From Thiolapillus brandeum (lineage in GTDB: Bacteria > Pseudomonadota > Gammaproteobacteria > Chromatiales > Chromatiaceae): a stretch of 7,888 nucleotides of DNA. The DNA is taken from positions 1-7,888 of the forward strand of contig DRLF01000135.1 in assembly GCA_011051425.1 (NCBI GenBank). Reading direction: 5' to 3'. Under the pieces are notes generated by a model. That model saw only the letters and a program-made list of their open reading frames with translations, was not told the origin of the DNA and made no database searches. Positions within the stretch are counted from its first letter, which is position 1. Each line of letters opens with the position of its first letter. Shown here piece after piece: positions 1 to 6,282 of this stretch. A program made the translations under genes and the position numbers.

Positions 1-311
1 ATGAACCCATGATTCTGAGCATGGAAGAAAATTATGACGAGCCACTGCCGCTGCCATACGGCTGGTGCGAAGGCTATATCATGGGGTGGAATGCCCATGG
101 CGAGGATACCCTCGATGCCATGGCGCAGGATGAGGAAGCGGCCCTGAATCTGGGGCCGGTGGCGGCATTCATGATGTATGAGGAAGATCAGCTGCTGGCG
201 CCGCCCAACGAAGCGGAACACCGCCAGGCGGCCGATCTGCTGGCAGAAAGCGCGGTGGACCTGTTCCGCTGGTGGCTGCCCAGGCGGGACAATCCCGTAG
301 GGAGGGCATAG
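1..311 (+). CDS. UPF0149/YecA-like protein, C-terminal part (5' end outside window)
   Basis: The frame is open from the left edge to the TAG at 309-311. It contains a W-C-x-G-Y motif (GWCEGYIMGW, starting about residue 18 from the ATG at 9). An alpha-helical tail rich in Ala, Asp and Leu ends in DLFRWW. Both match, from memory, the second half of E. coli YecA (EEWCFGYMRG ... AALDLHAYW), and full-length UPF0149 proteins are roughly 180-220 residues. Only about 100 residues are visible, and the codons before the ATG at 9 (Glu-Pro) still read like family sequence (x-P-M-I-L). I therefore treat the gene as truncated by the window edge. The ATG at 9 overlaps a frame-1 TGA as ATGA, so a true short gene starting there cannot be excluded. 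No C-terminal SEC-C zinc motif is present, unlike YecA. The molecular function of the family is unknown. It is probably cotranscribed with the peroxiredoxin gene 43 bases downstream. Confidence 0.7.
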   Translation, partial: EPMILSMEENYDEPLPLPYGWCEGYIMGWNAHGEDTLDAMAQDEEAALNLGPVAAFMMYEEDQLLAPPNEAEHRQAADLLAESAVDLFRWWLPRRDNPVGRA

Positions 312-342
312 ACCCGCAGCAAGACGTTCAAGAATAAGAGAA

Positions 343-350
343 GAGGAGGA
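343..350 (+). promoter_or_regulatory. Strong Shine-Dalgarno for bcp
   Basis: A purine-rich AGAGGAGGAGAA run lies just before the ATG at 355, with the GGAGG core about 6-8 bases upstream. It is among the best ribosome binding sites in the window. It fixes the bcp start and suggests high translation from a transcript that begins upstream of the window. Confidence 0.7.
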
Positions 351-354
351 GAAC

Positions 355-819
355 ATGCTGAAGAGTGGAGACAGGGCGCCGGATTTCGAATTGCCGACGG
401 CGGACATGAATATGCTGCGCCTGTCGGATTTTGCCGGGAAGAAGAATCTGGTTGTGTATTTCTATCCCAAGGATGATACGCCCGGCTGCACCATGGAAGC
501 CATCGAGTTCAGCGAGCTGGCCGGTGATTTTGCGGCGCTGGATACGCTGGTGCTGGGAGTGAGCGCTGACAGTTGCATCAGCCACGGGGATTTTCGTGAC
601 AAATACGGCCTGACGGTGGAACTGGTGGCGGATGTGGATGGTGAGGCCTGTGAAGCCTACGGTGTCATGCAGGTGAAAAACAAAGACGGCGTCGAACACC
701 GGGGCATTCAGCGCTCAACCTTTGTCATCGATAAGGACGGAGTGATCCGGCACGCGCTCTACGGGGTCACACCCAAGGCCCATGCCGAAGATGTGCTGTC
801 GCTGGTCAGGGCCTTGTAG
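355..819 (+). CDS. bcp: Thioredoxin-dependent peroxiredoxin, PrxQ/Bcp subfamily
   Basis: This is a full-length 154-residue protein, the normal size for Bcp/PrxQ. These cytoplasmic enzymes reduce hydrogen peroxide and organic hydroperoxides using a peroxidatic cysteine recycled by thioredoxin. The thioredoxin-fold pattern is clear: GDRAPDFELP at 5-14, YFYPKDDTPGCT at 35-46 with peroxidatic C45 in the P-x-x-x-T/S-x-x-C-like active site, GVSADS at 68-73, KYGL at 83-86, and RSTFVIDKDGVIRHALYGV at 120-138. The usual PrxQ resolving cysteine five residues after C45 is replaced by I50. The only other cysteines are C74 and C99. It could therefore use another resolving residue or work by a 1-Cys mechanism. 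The start is set by a strong AGGAGG ribosome binding site. It follows the UPF0149-like gene on the same strand and converges on deaD, with 35 bases between stop codons. Confidence 0.93.
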   Translation: MLKSGDRAPDFELPTADMNMLRLSDFAGKKNLVVYFYPKDDTPGCTMEAIEFSELAGDFAALDTLVLGVSADSCISHGDFRDKYGLTVELVADVDGEACEAYGVMQVKNKDGVEHRGIQRSTFVIDKDGVIRHALYGVTPKAHAEDVLSLVRAL

Positions 820-854
820 TTTCCTCCTGAGCTTTGATCCTGCCTGTAGCGCAG

Positions 855-2615
855 TTATTTCTTTCTGCTGCCCTTGTGATGCTTGCGGCCGCGCTTGATG
901 TTCTTGCCTTTGGCTGATTTCTGGCCCACCGGGCGCAACCCCATCTTGCGTCCGGCGACTCTGGCCTTTTGCAGGATTTCCATCACCTCACGGGGCATGC
1001 CTTCTGGCAGATCGACCGTGGTGAAATCGTCGTGGATTTCGATGGTGCCGATGTAGCAGCTTTCGATATCCGCTTCATTGGCGATAGCACCGACGATGTT
1101 GCCCGGTTTCACGTCCTGGTTATACCCCACGTCGATGATGAAGCGTTCCATTTCCAGATCCGGAAAGTCTTTCAGCGGCTGGGGTTCGGGAGAATAAGCG
1201 GGTTTCTGGGGACGGGTCCTGGTTTTGCTCTTGCCGTAGTCGTCCCGGTGCTGCTCCTTGCGTTCCTTTCGCTCGCGCTGTTTTCGCGGCTGATCCTTGA
1301 TCAGGAGGGGATCGCTGCCCTGTGCCAGCGCGGCGAGCGCCGAGGCGATTTCCATGGGGTCCAGATCGTTTTCCTGCCTGACGTCTTCCAGGATTTCCTG
1401 GTAGAGGCTCGTGTCCTCTGCCGCCAGGGGATCGATGATGCGTTGCTTGAACCGGGCCACCCGTTTGTCATTGATGTCCGAGGTGCTGGGCATGTGCATC
1501 TGTTCGATGGGCTGGCTGGTGGCTTTTTCGATGGCGCGCAGCAAACGCCTTTCCTTTGGCGCCACGAACAGGATGGCTTCACCCTTGCGTCCGGCGCGGC
1601 CGGTGCGGCCGATGCGATGCACGTAGGATTCCGTGTCATAGGGGATGTCATAGTTGAGCACATGGCTGATGCGCTCCACGTCCAGTCCCCGGGCGGCTAC
1701 ATCTGTTGCGATCAGGATGTCCAGCTTGCCTTTTTTCAGACGTTCCACGGTCTTTTCCCGCTGATTCTGGGGAATGTCGCCATTGAGCGCTTCTGCCGCA
1801 TAGCCCCGCGCTGACAGCTTGTCGGCGAGCTCCACCGTGGCGATACGGGTGCGCACGAAGATCAGCATGGCGTCGAAGTTTTCCACTTCCATGAGCCTTG
1901 TCAGCGCATCCAGCTTGTGCAGGCCGCTAACCAGCCAGTAACGCTGGTGGATGGTAGTGGCGGTGCTGGTCTTGGATTTGATGCGTACTTCGGCGGGATT
2001 GTTCAGATGCTTGTGAGCGACCTTGCGGATCACGTCGGGCATGGTGGCGGAGAACAGGGCGGTCTGGCGCTGTGCGGGCACCTGTTCCAGGATCCATTCC
2101 ACGTCATCGATGAAACCCATGCGCAGCATTTCGTCGGCTTCGTCCAGCACGAGAGTCTTCAGGCCGTCGAGTTGCAGGGTCTTGCGGCGCAGATGATCCA
2201 TTACCCGGCCAGGTGTCCCCACCACCACGTGCACACCGCGCTTGAGCAGGCGCAGTTGCTGGCTCATGGCCTGGCCGCCGTAGATGGGCAGTACGTGAAA
2301 GCCCTTCATGTGATGGGCATAGGTCTGAAAGGCTTCGGCCACCTGTATGGCCAGCTCGCGCGTTGGTGTCAGCACCAGCACCTGGGGATTTTTCTGCTGG
2401 AGATCGATCTGCGCCAGCAGCGGCAGCGCGAAGGCGCCGGTCTTTCCCGTGCCTGTCTGCGCCTGTCCCAGTATGTCCCTGCCTTCAAGCAGCAGCGGTG
2501 TGCAGCGTGCCTGAATGGGCGAAGGAGTTTCATAGCCGATATCGGTCAGTGCCTTGAGTAAAACGGGGGGGAGTCCCAGTTCCTCGAAGGAAAGGGATTG
2601 ATCGCTTGTGGACAT
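855..2615 (-). CDS. deaD: ATP-dependent DEAD-box RNA helicase, DeaD/CsdA type
   Basis: This 586-residue cytoplasmic RNA helicase belongs to the group that unwinds structured RNA in ribosome assembly, mRNA decay and cold adaptation. All core motifs are visible: Q-motif region with GYETPSPIQ at 27-35, motif I AQTGTGKT at 52-59, Ia PTRELA at 84-89, GG at 113-114, Ib TPGR at 134-137, II DEAD at 158-161, III SAT at 189-191, IV LIFVRT at 251-256, V ATDVAARGLD at 303-312 and VI HRIGRTGR at 333-340. After the two RecA-like domains come a helical DeaD-type region (about 370-435) and a basic, low-complexity linker (about 440-475). A DbpA-like RNA-binding domain (about 488-565) follows, and the protein ends in a Lys/Arg/His-rich tail (564-586). 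The length and the DbpA-like domain favour DeaD/CsdA over RhlE, RhlB or SrmB. The ATG at 2613-2615 directly precedes the family-typical N terminus. The gene is divergent from the kinase operon and convergent with bcp. Confidence 0.95.
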   Translation of the reverse strand: MSTSDQSLSFEELGLPPVLLKALTDIGYETPSPIQARCTPLLLEGRDILGQAQTGTGKTGAFALPLLAQIDLQQKNPQVLVLTPTRELAIQVAEAFQTYAHHMKGFHVLPIYGGQAMSQQLRLLKRGVHVVVGTPGRVMDHLRRKTLQLDGLKTLVLDEADEMLRMGFIDDVEWILEQVPAQRQTALFSATMPDVIRKVAHKHLNNPAEVRIKSKTSTATTIHQRYWLVSGLHKLDALTRLMEVENFDAMLIFVRTRIATVELADKLSARGYAAEALNGDIPQNQREKTVERLKKGKLDILIATDVAARGLDVERISHVLNYDIPYDTESYVHRIGRTGRAGRKGEAILFVAPKERRLLRAIEKATSQPIEQMHMPSTSDINDKRVARFKQRIIDPLAAEDTSLYQEILEDVRQENDLDPMEIASALAALAQGSDPLLIKDQPRKQRERKERKEQHRDDYGKSKTRTRPQKPAYSPEPQPLKDFPDLEMERFIIDVGYNQDVKPGNIVGAIANEADIESCYIGTIEIHDDFTTVDLPEGMPREVMEILQKARVAGRKMGLRPVGQKSAKGKNIKRGRKHHKGSRKK

Positions 2616-2660
2616 GTGGAGCCTGCGGAGAAAGAGGGGAAATGCTGTATTGCAGCGCGC

Positions 2661-2669
2661 ATTGTAGCA
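2661..2669 (-). promoter_or_regulatory. Probable extended -10 promoter for deaD
   Basis: On the minus strand the sequence reads TGCTACAAT, an extended -10 (TG-n) with a TACAAT hexamer, five of six matches to the sigma-70 consensus. The -35 region about 16-18 bases further upstream (GGGACTTT) is weak, as is common when an extended -10 is present. Transcription would begin near 2654, leaving a leader of roughly 40 bases before the deaD ATG. This is a motif call only. Confidence 0.5.
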
Positions 2670-2712
2670 GAAATGGGGGGATAAAGTCCCAGCACCGGGA
2701 TGGTCGCGGATT

Positions 2713-2721
2713 TGCTAGGAT
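2713..2721 (+). promoter_or_regulatory. Possible extended -10 promoter for the kinase operon
   Basis: TGCTAGGAT on the plus strand is an extended -10 element (TG-n plus TAGGAT). It lies about 29 bases before the proposed kinase start at 2750. No good -35 is visible at 16-18 bases upstream. It would give a short leader of about 20 bases without an obvious Shine-Dalgarno sequence. It faces away from the deaD promoter, so the two operons would share an intergenic region of about 130 bases. Confidence 0.35.
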
Positions 2722-2749
2722 ACAGGCTGTTTTCCCGTTTCCTGCTGTC

Positions 2750-5020
2750 ATGTCCCTACGTACACGCATACTGCTGTTCCTTTTCGGCTTTGCCATGTTG
2801 CCGCTGCTGGTGGCCGTGGTGATCAACCTGCCGCTGGTGCTGGATCGCGTGGAGCTGTTCTACCGCGAGGCATTCCTGCAGAATCTGCGCGCAGACTTTT
2901 CCGATCTGGATACGCATCTGGCCAGCCGTGACGAAATGATTCGCCTGCTGGCCAAGCTGCCGGAACCCGGAGTGGTGCTCGGGGAAGAGCAGGGCGTGGA
3001 CAACAAGCGCATCGACCTGGCGCGTCTGAAATACACCGAATGGATCAACCGTATTCTCAGTGACCAGCTGGATATCGTGGATATCCTGTTTCTCGACCAG
3101 AATGGTATTGCCCGCTTCTGGCTGTCGCGGGATGCGGAGACTCACCAGTGGGAACCCGCGCTCAAACCCCCGCGTCTGCCACCTGCCGATTCTATCAAGG
3201 TTGTCATGCAGGCCACCACGCCTGCCGTGCTGCTGACGCCGGTGGTGGTGGATGAAGCCGGTAATGATCTTTCACGGGCCATCACCCTGCAGCTTATCAG
3301 CCCCCTGGGGCCGGGTGAGGGCAAGCCTACCTATGGCGCGGTGGTGATGACTGTCGATATCGGCGGGCTGGTGCGCCGCGACCCGCGCACCCTGTGGGTA
3401 CATGACGACGGGCGCTATCTCTCTGCCCCCGGTGTGCCAGCCCGGTCTGGAACGGCTTTCAAGGACTTTCCCGGACTGAAAGCGCAGTTTGCCAAGCGCA
3501 AGCTGTTCATGTGGGAGGGTGAGGACGGCAGAACTGTTATCTGGGTGCCGCTTCTGAGGACAGAGAATGACCGGCCGCTGTGGGTTGGGCGGGCCGTGCA
3601 GGACAAGCCGCTGCGGGAGCTCAGGGATGCGCTGATTCTGCGTGTGCTGGTGATCATCTTTGTGCTGGTGATCGCCATCGGTTTCATTGCACGTCTGGTC
3701 GCTGCGCGTCTCGAACGTTACGGCACTGAACTGTTCAGGGGGATACAGCGTGTGGTGGGGAAATCGGAAGCGGTGCAGTTCCATTGGCGGGGCAGTCCTG
3801 AACTCCGGCAACTGGGGGAAAACCTGTCCATGCTCTCGCAGACGCACGCATTGAACCTGCAGGAGCTACAGGGCCATGCCAAGGCGCTGGAGGAGTCCAA
3901 CCGTTACAAGTCCGAGTTCCTGTCCAATGTCAGCCATGAATTGCGCACCCCGCTCAACTCCATCCTGCTGCTGTCCAAACTGCTGGTCAAGGAGAACAAG
4001 GGCCTGAGTGACGAGCAACGCCAGCAATTGCGGGTTATCCACGAAGCCAGCGTAGACCTGCGCGGACTTATCGACAACATCCTGGATCTGTCACGCATCG
4101 AGGCGGGGCGTCTGCTGCCCAACATGGAAGAGGTAGACCTGGTGTCGCTGCTGCAGGAACTGGTGGATCTCATGTGTCCGCAGTTCGAAGAGAAGGGTTT
4201 GCGTCTGGAGCTGGACGTGGGCGCCGCTGCAACCACGAAGATCAACACCGATCCGGACAAGCTCAAGCAGATACTGAAAAACTTTCTTTCCAATGCCCTG
4301 AAGTTCACCCGTGAAGGAAAGGTGGTGCTGGGCCTGGGGCCTGCCGAAGAGCTTTTTGCCGTGCGGTTGTGGGTACGGGATACGGGGATCGGTATTCCAG
4401 CGGACAAGCAGAAGCTGATCTTTGAGGCCTTCAAGCAGGCGGATGGTTCAACGCGTCGCCGCTATGGAGGCACGGGACTGGGCCTGAGCATCAGCCGTGA
4501 GCTTTCCCTGATTCTGTGTGGAAGAATCGAGGTGGAAAGCCGTTCGGGCATCGGTGCGGAATTCTCCCTGCTGTTGCCGGAGGAATGTGGCGAACTGCCC
4601 CGGCCCAAGGCCATACTTTCCGAAGACACGCAGGAGTCACCCGGTGATTCAGCCCTGCTGGATGAGCCGCTGGCCAATTTTTCCGGGCGCAAAGCCCTGC
4701 TGATCGAGCAGAACATCGATGTGCTGCTGAAATTCAGCAAGATGCTCGAAGCCTGGCATATACAGGTGCTGGCGGCGGGTGATGAAGAGGAGGTGCGTGA
4801 AACCCTGGAAGATGAAGCGGATATTGATATAGTACTGATAGGTGAGAACATCATGGAATGGCGCCGGCTGAGTGATATGCTTGGGAACAGTATTTCCAAG
4901 TCAGTGCTGATCGTCGGTCTGTCCGACAATCCCCAGGCGAACGGGGCAGATCTGGTGCTGTCTCCGGATGTGAATGCACATACGCTAAAGGCAATTCTGC
5001 AACAACAGCTTCCATCGTGA
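2750..5020 (+). CDS. Membrane-bound hybrid sensor histidine kinase with degenerate C-terminal receiver
   Basis: This 756-residue inner-membrane kinase has TM1 at about 7-31, a periplasmic sensor region at about 32-293 and TM2 at about 294-316. The sensor has strand patterns reminiscent of Cache/PDC folds (DILFLDQNG at 111-119, YGAVVMTVDIGGL at 195-207). A HAMP-like/linker helix (317-385) leads to a HisKA domain with phosphoacceptor H396 in SHELRTP. The ATPase domain has the N box (N511, N515), G1 DTGIGIP at 544-550, the F box region (FEAFKQADGS) and G2 GGTGLGLS at 573-580, so the catalytic core looks intact. Residues about 645-752 resemble a receiver fold but lack its active site: E653-Q654 replace the acidic pair, G698 the phosphoacceptor Asp and S738 the Lys. 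I chose the ATG at 2750 because it starts directly before TM1. The frame extends upstream to an ATG at 2606, but that would overlap deaD and add non-conserved sequence. No clear Shine-Dalgarno precedes 2750. The stop overlaps the next start as GTGA. The ligand is unknown. Confidence 0.9.
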   Translation: MSLRTRILLFLFGFAMLPLLVAVVINLPLVLDRVELFYREAFLQNLRADFSDLDTHLASRDEMIRLLAKLPEPGVVLGEEQGVDNKRIDLARLKYTEWINRILSDQLDIVDILFLDQNGIARFWLSRDAETHQWEPALKPPRLPPADSIKVVMQATTPAVLLTPVVVDEAGNDLSRAITLQLISPLGPGEGKPTYGAVVMTVDIGGLVRRDPRTLWVHDDGRYLSAPGVPARSGTAFKDFPGLKAQFAKRKLFMWEGEDGRTVIWVPLLRTENDRPLWVGRAVQDKPLRELRDALILRVLVIIFVLVIAIGFIARLVAARLERYGTELFRGIQRVVGKSEAVQFHWRGSPELRQLGENLSMLSQTHALNLQELQGHAKALEESNRYKSEFLSNVSHELRTPLNSILLLSKLLVKENKGLSDEQRQQLRVIHEASVDLRGLIDNILDLSRIEAGRLLPNMEEVDLVSLLQELVDLMCPQFEEKGLRLELDVGAAATTKINTDPDKLKQILKNFLSNALKFTREGKVVLGLGPAEELFAVRLWVRDTGIGIPADKQKLIFEAFKQADGSTRRRYGGTGLGLSISRELSLILCGRIEVESRSGIGAEFSLLLPEECGELPRPKAILSEDTQESPGDSALLDEPLANFSGRKALLIEQNIDVLLKFSKMLEAWHIQVLAAGDEEEVRETLEDEADIDIVLIGENIMEWRRLSDMLGNSISKSVLIVGLSDNPQANGADLVLSPDVNAHTLKAILQQQLPS

Positions 5021-5904
5021 ATAAGATGAACGACAAACGCTATAACGGTTTCAAGCTGCTGGCCGTTGATGACAATCAGCACAACCTGTTTACTCTGCGT
5101 TCGCTGGTGAGCAAACACATGGATGTGGAGATACTGGAAGCCGAATCCGGCCGACAGGCGCTGGAACTGGCGCGGGCCAATCCGGATATCGATCTCATCA
5201 TCCTGGACGTGCAGATGCCCGAGATGGATGGTTTCGAAACGGCACGTATGCTCAAGCTGTACAAGAAGACCAGTGAGATCCCGGTGATCTTCCTGACGGC
5301 AGCGTTCAAGACCGAGGAATTCCAGCAGAAGGGCTATGATGTGGGCGCGGCGGATTATCTGCTCAAGCCCATCGACGACAACCAGTTGCTGAACAAGATC
5401 AGCACCTATTTCCGCCTGATCGAAAAAGAGCGCGAACTCAATCGCATCCTGGAACAGAAGGTCGCGGAGAGAACCGCGGAACTTCACCAGGCAAATCAGC
5501 ATCTTGAGAATATTCTGCGCTACATGGGCGAGGCCCTGCTGATCCTGACGCCCGAGGGAGCCATCAAGCAGGTCAATCCGGCCGCCTGCGCCATGCTGGG
5601 ATATGACGAACAGGAACTGCTGGGCATGAGCATCGGGGACGTGTTCGAGGAAGAGGGCCAGGAGCAGGCCAACGCCTTCATGGGCATGTGGCTGGAAGCG
5701 CTCATCCGGGCGGGTGCATTACGCGACATCGAGGCCGCTTTCATCGCCAAGAACGGCAAGCGGGTGCCCATCCTGTTTTCGCGTACGGCTATCGTCGATC
5801 AGCAGGGAGACATTGACGAGATTATCTGTATCGCTAAGAATATGTCAGGCTATTGTCGAGTGGACGAGGCCGACGTCACGAACCGGGAGAGTCAAATCTC
5901 ATGA
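5017..5904 (+). CDS. Response regulator with REC-coiled coil-PAS architecture, no output domain
   Basis: This is a 295-residue, predicted cytoplasmic protein. The N-terminal receiver has all key residues: acidic pair D18-D19 (AVDDN), phosphoacceptor D64 (ILDVQMPEMDG), T94 (FLTA) and K117 (LLKP). A helical, probably coiled-coil segment follows at about 134-166 (EKERELNRILEQKVAERTAE). A PAS domain spans about 164-275 (NPAACAMLGYDEQELLG, and an IICIAKNMS end). The chain then stops after about 18 more residues. No DNA-binding, kinase, GGDEF, EAL, HD-GYP or phosphatase domain is visible, although this REC-linker-PAS layout usually precedes such a domain. It may act through protein contacts, or bind a small ligand or cofactor through PAS. 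It is probably the phosphotransfer target of the upstream kinase, whose own receiver is inactive. The GTG at 5017 overlaps the kinase stop (GTGA). An in-frame ATG at 5026 is an alternative start, and neither has a good ribosome binding site, which suggests translational coupling. Its stop overlaps the ArsR start (ATGA). Confidence 0.85.
   Translation: MNKMNDKRYNGFKLLAVDDNQHNLFTLRSLVSKHMDVEILEAESGRQALELARANPDIDLIILDVQMPEMDGFETARMLKLYKKTSEIPVIFLTAAFKTEEFQQKGYDVGAADYLLKPIDDNQLLNKISTYFRLIEKERELNRILEQKVAERTAELHQANQHLENILRYMGEALLILTPEGAIKQVNPAACAMLGYDEQELLGMSIGDVFEEEGQEQANAFMGMWLEALIRAGALRDIEAAFIAKNGKRVPILFSRTAIVDQQGDIDEIICIAKNMSGYCRVDEADVTNRESQIS
5884..5888 (+). promoter_or_regulatory. Shine-Dalgarno deciding the ArsR start
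   Basis: GGGAG (within CCGGGAGAG) lies about 12 bases before the ATG at 5901. Together with the ATGA overlap, it supports 5901 over the in-frame ATG at 5853, which would bury 52 bases in the previous gene and add 16 residues unlike ArsR proteins. Confidence 0.4.
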
Positions 5905-6236
5905 ATGAGCCACCAGTTTCCAATATTCCTGCGGATGAAGATCCCACCATGACGGCCAATGCCCTGAAGGCCATGGCTCATCCCCTGCGTTGGAAGATCC
6001 TGTGCACCCTCGGAGAAACGGAACTGTCCGTGGGGGAGATCGTGTCCCGTACCGGCACATCCCAGAGCAATATCTCCCAGCACCTCGAACAGCTGCGCAA
6101 CAAAAACATCGTTACCTCGCGCAAGGAAGCCAACCGCATCTATTACCGTATCCGCAACGGCAAGCTGCTGGAGCTTATCGGCACCATGCGCGAAGTGCTG
6201 TGCCCGGTGAATCTGGATGACAGATACGATCGCTGA
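5901..6236 (+). CDS. ArsR/SmtB-family regulator with BigR/SqrR-type cysteine pair
   Basis: This is a 111-residue winged helix-turn-helix protein of typical ArsR size. The family pattern is clear: ALKAMAHPLRWKILCTL at 21-37, ELSVGEIVSRTG at 41-52, recognition helix TSQSNISQHLEQLRNKNIV at 53-71, and wing SRKEANRIYYRI at 73-84. These proteins usually bind operators as dimers and leave DNA when an effector binds. The ELCVCDL metal motif of ArsR/SmtB is missing (ELSVGEI here), and the last helix has no obvious His/Asp zinc site. The only cysteines are C35 and C101. From memory these match, without gaps, the two thiols of BigR (C42/C108 in the Xylella protein), SqrR and HlyU, which sense persulfides or oxidants by forming di- or polysulfide links. 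I infer a reactive-sulfur or redox sensor. It is the last gene of the kinase operon, overlapping its neighbour by 4 bases, and is followed by an inverted repeat. The target operator is not known. Confidence 0.9.
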   Translation: MNEPPVSNIPADEDPTMTANALKAMAHPLRWKILCTLGETELSVGEIVSRTGTSQSNISQHLEQLRNKNIVTSRKEANRIYYRIRNGKLLELIGTMREVLCPVNLDDRYDR

Positions 6237-6243
6237 TTTCTGA

Positions 6244-6269
6244 CCCGGAAATTTCATTAGTTTTCCGGG
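6244..6269. terminator. Inverted repeat between convergent genes, possible bidirectional terminator
   Basis: CCCGGAAA (6244-6251) and TTTCCGGG (6262-6269) form a perfect 8-base-pair stem with a 10-base loop. It starts 8 bases after the ArsR stop and ends 14 bases before the stop of the convergent TraB-family gene. The position fits a shared terminator. No good U-tract follows on either strand, so intrinsic termination may be weak, or the hairpin may act mainly as a 3'-end stabiliser. Confidence 0.45.
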
Positions 6270-6282
6270 CTAAATTCGCCCT

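Noticed and set aside
820..854. Possible terminator between bcp and deaD (CTGC/GCAG repeat at 840-854).
   Set aside because: The stem is only 4 base pairs and has no U-tract, so it is not distinguishable from chance.
969..1814. Plus-strand open frame of 281 codons inside deaD.
   Set aside because: It lies antisense to a complete helicase with all DEAD-box motifs, and has no ribosome binding site or recognisable domain.
2678..2690. GGGA-TAAAG-TCCC imperfect palindrome in the divergent promoter region, considered as an operator.
   Set aside because: The arms are only 4 bases and do not resemble a known ArsR-type operator; it may be chance in a G/C-rich tract.
2606..2749. Extending the kinase gene upstream to the in-frame ATG at 2606.
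   Set aside because: It would overlap the start of deaD, cover both predicted promoters and add 48 residues before a clear TM1 that begins right after the ATG at 2750.
4462..5502. Long minus-strand open frame opposite the kinase and response regulator.
   Set aside because: It is a shadow of two strongly supported genes; its translation shows no family motifs and crosses the junction of both genes.
5853..5900. Starting the ArsR gene at the in-frame ATG at 5853.
   Set aside because: The extra 16 residues are out-of-frame readings of the previous gene; the ATG at 5901 has a ribosome binding site and a 4-base ATGA overlap.
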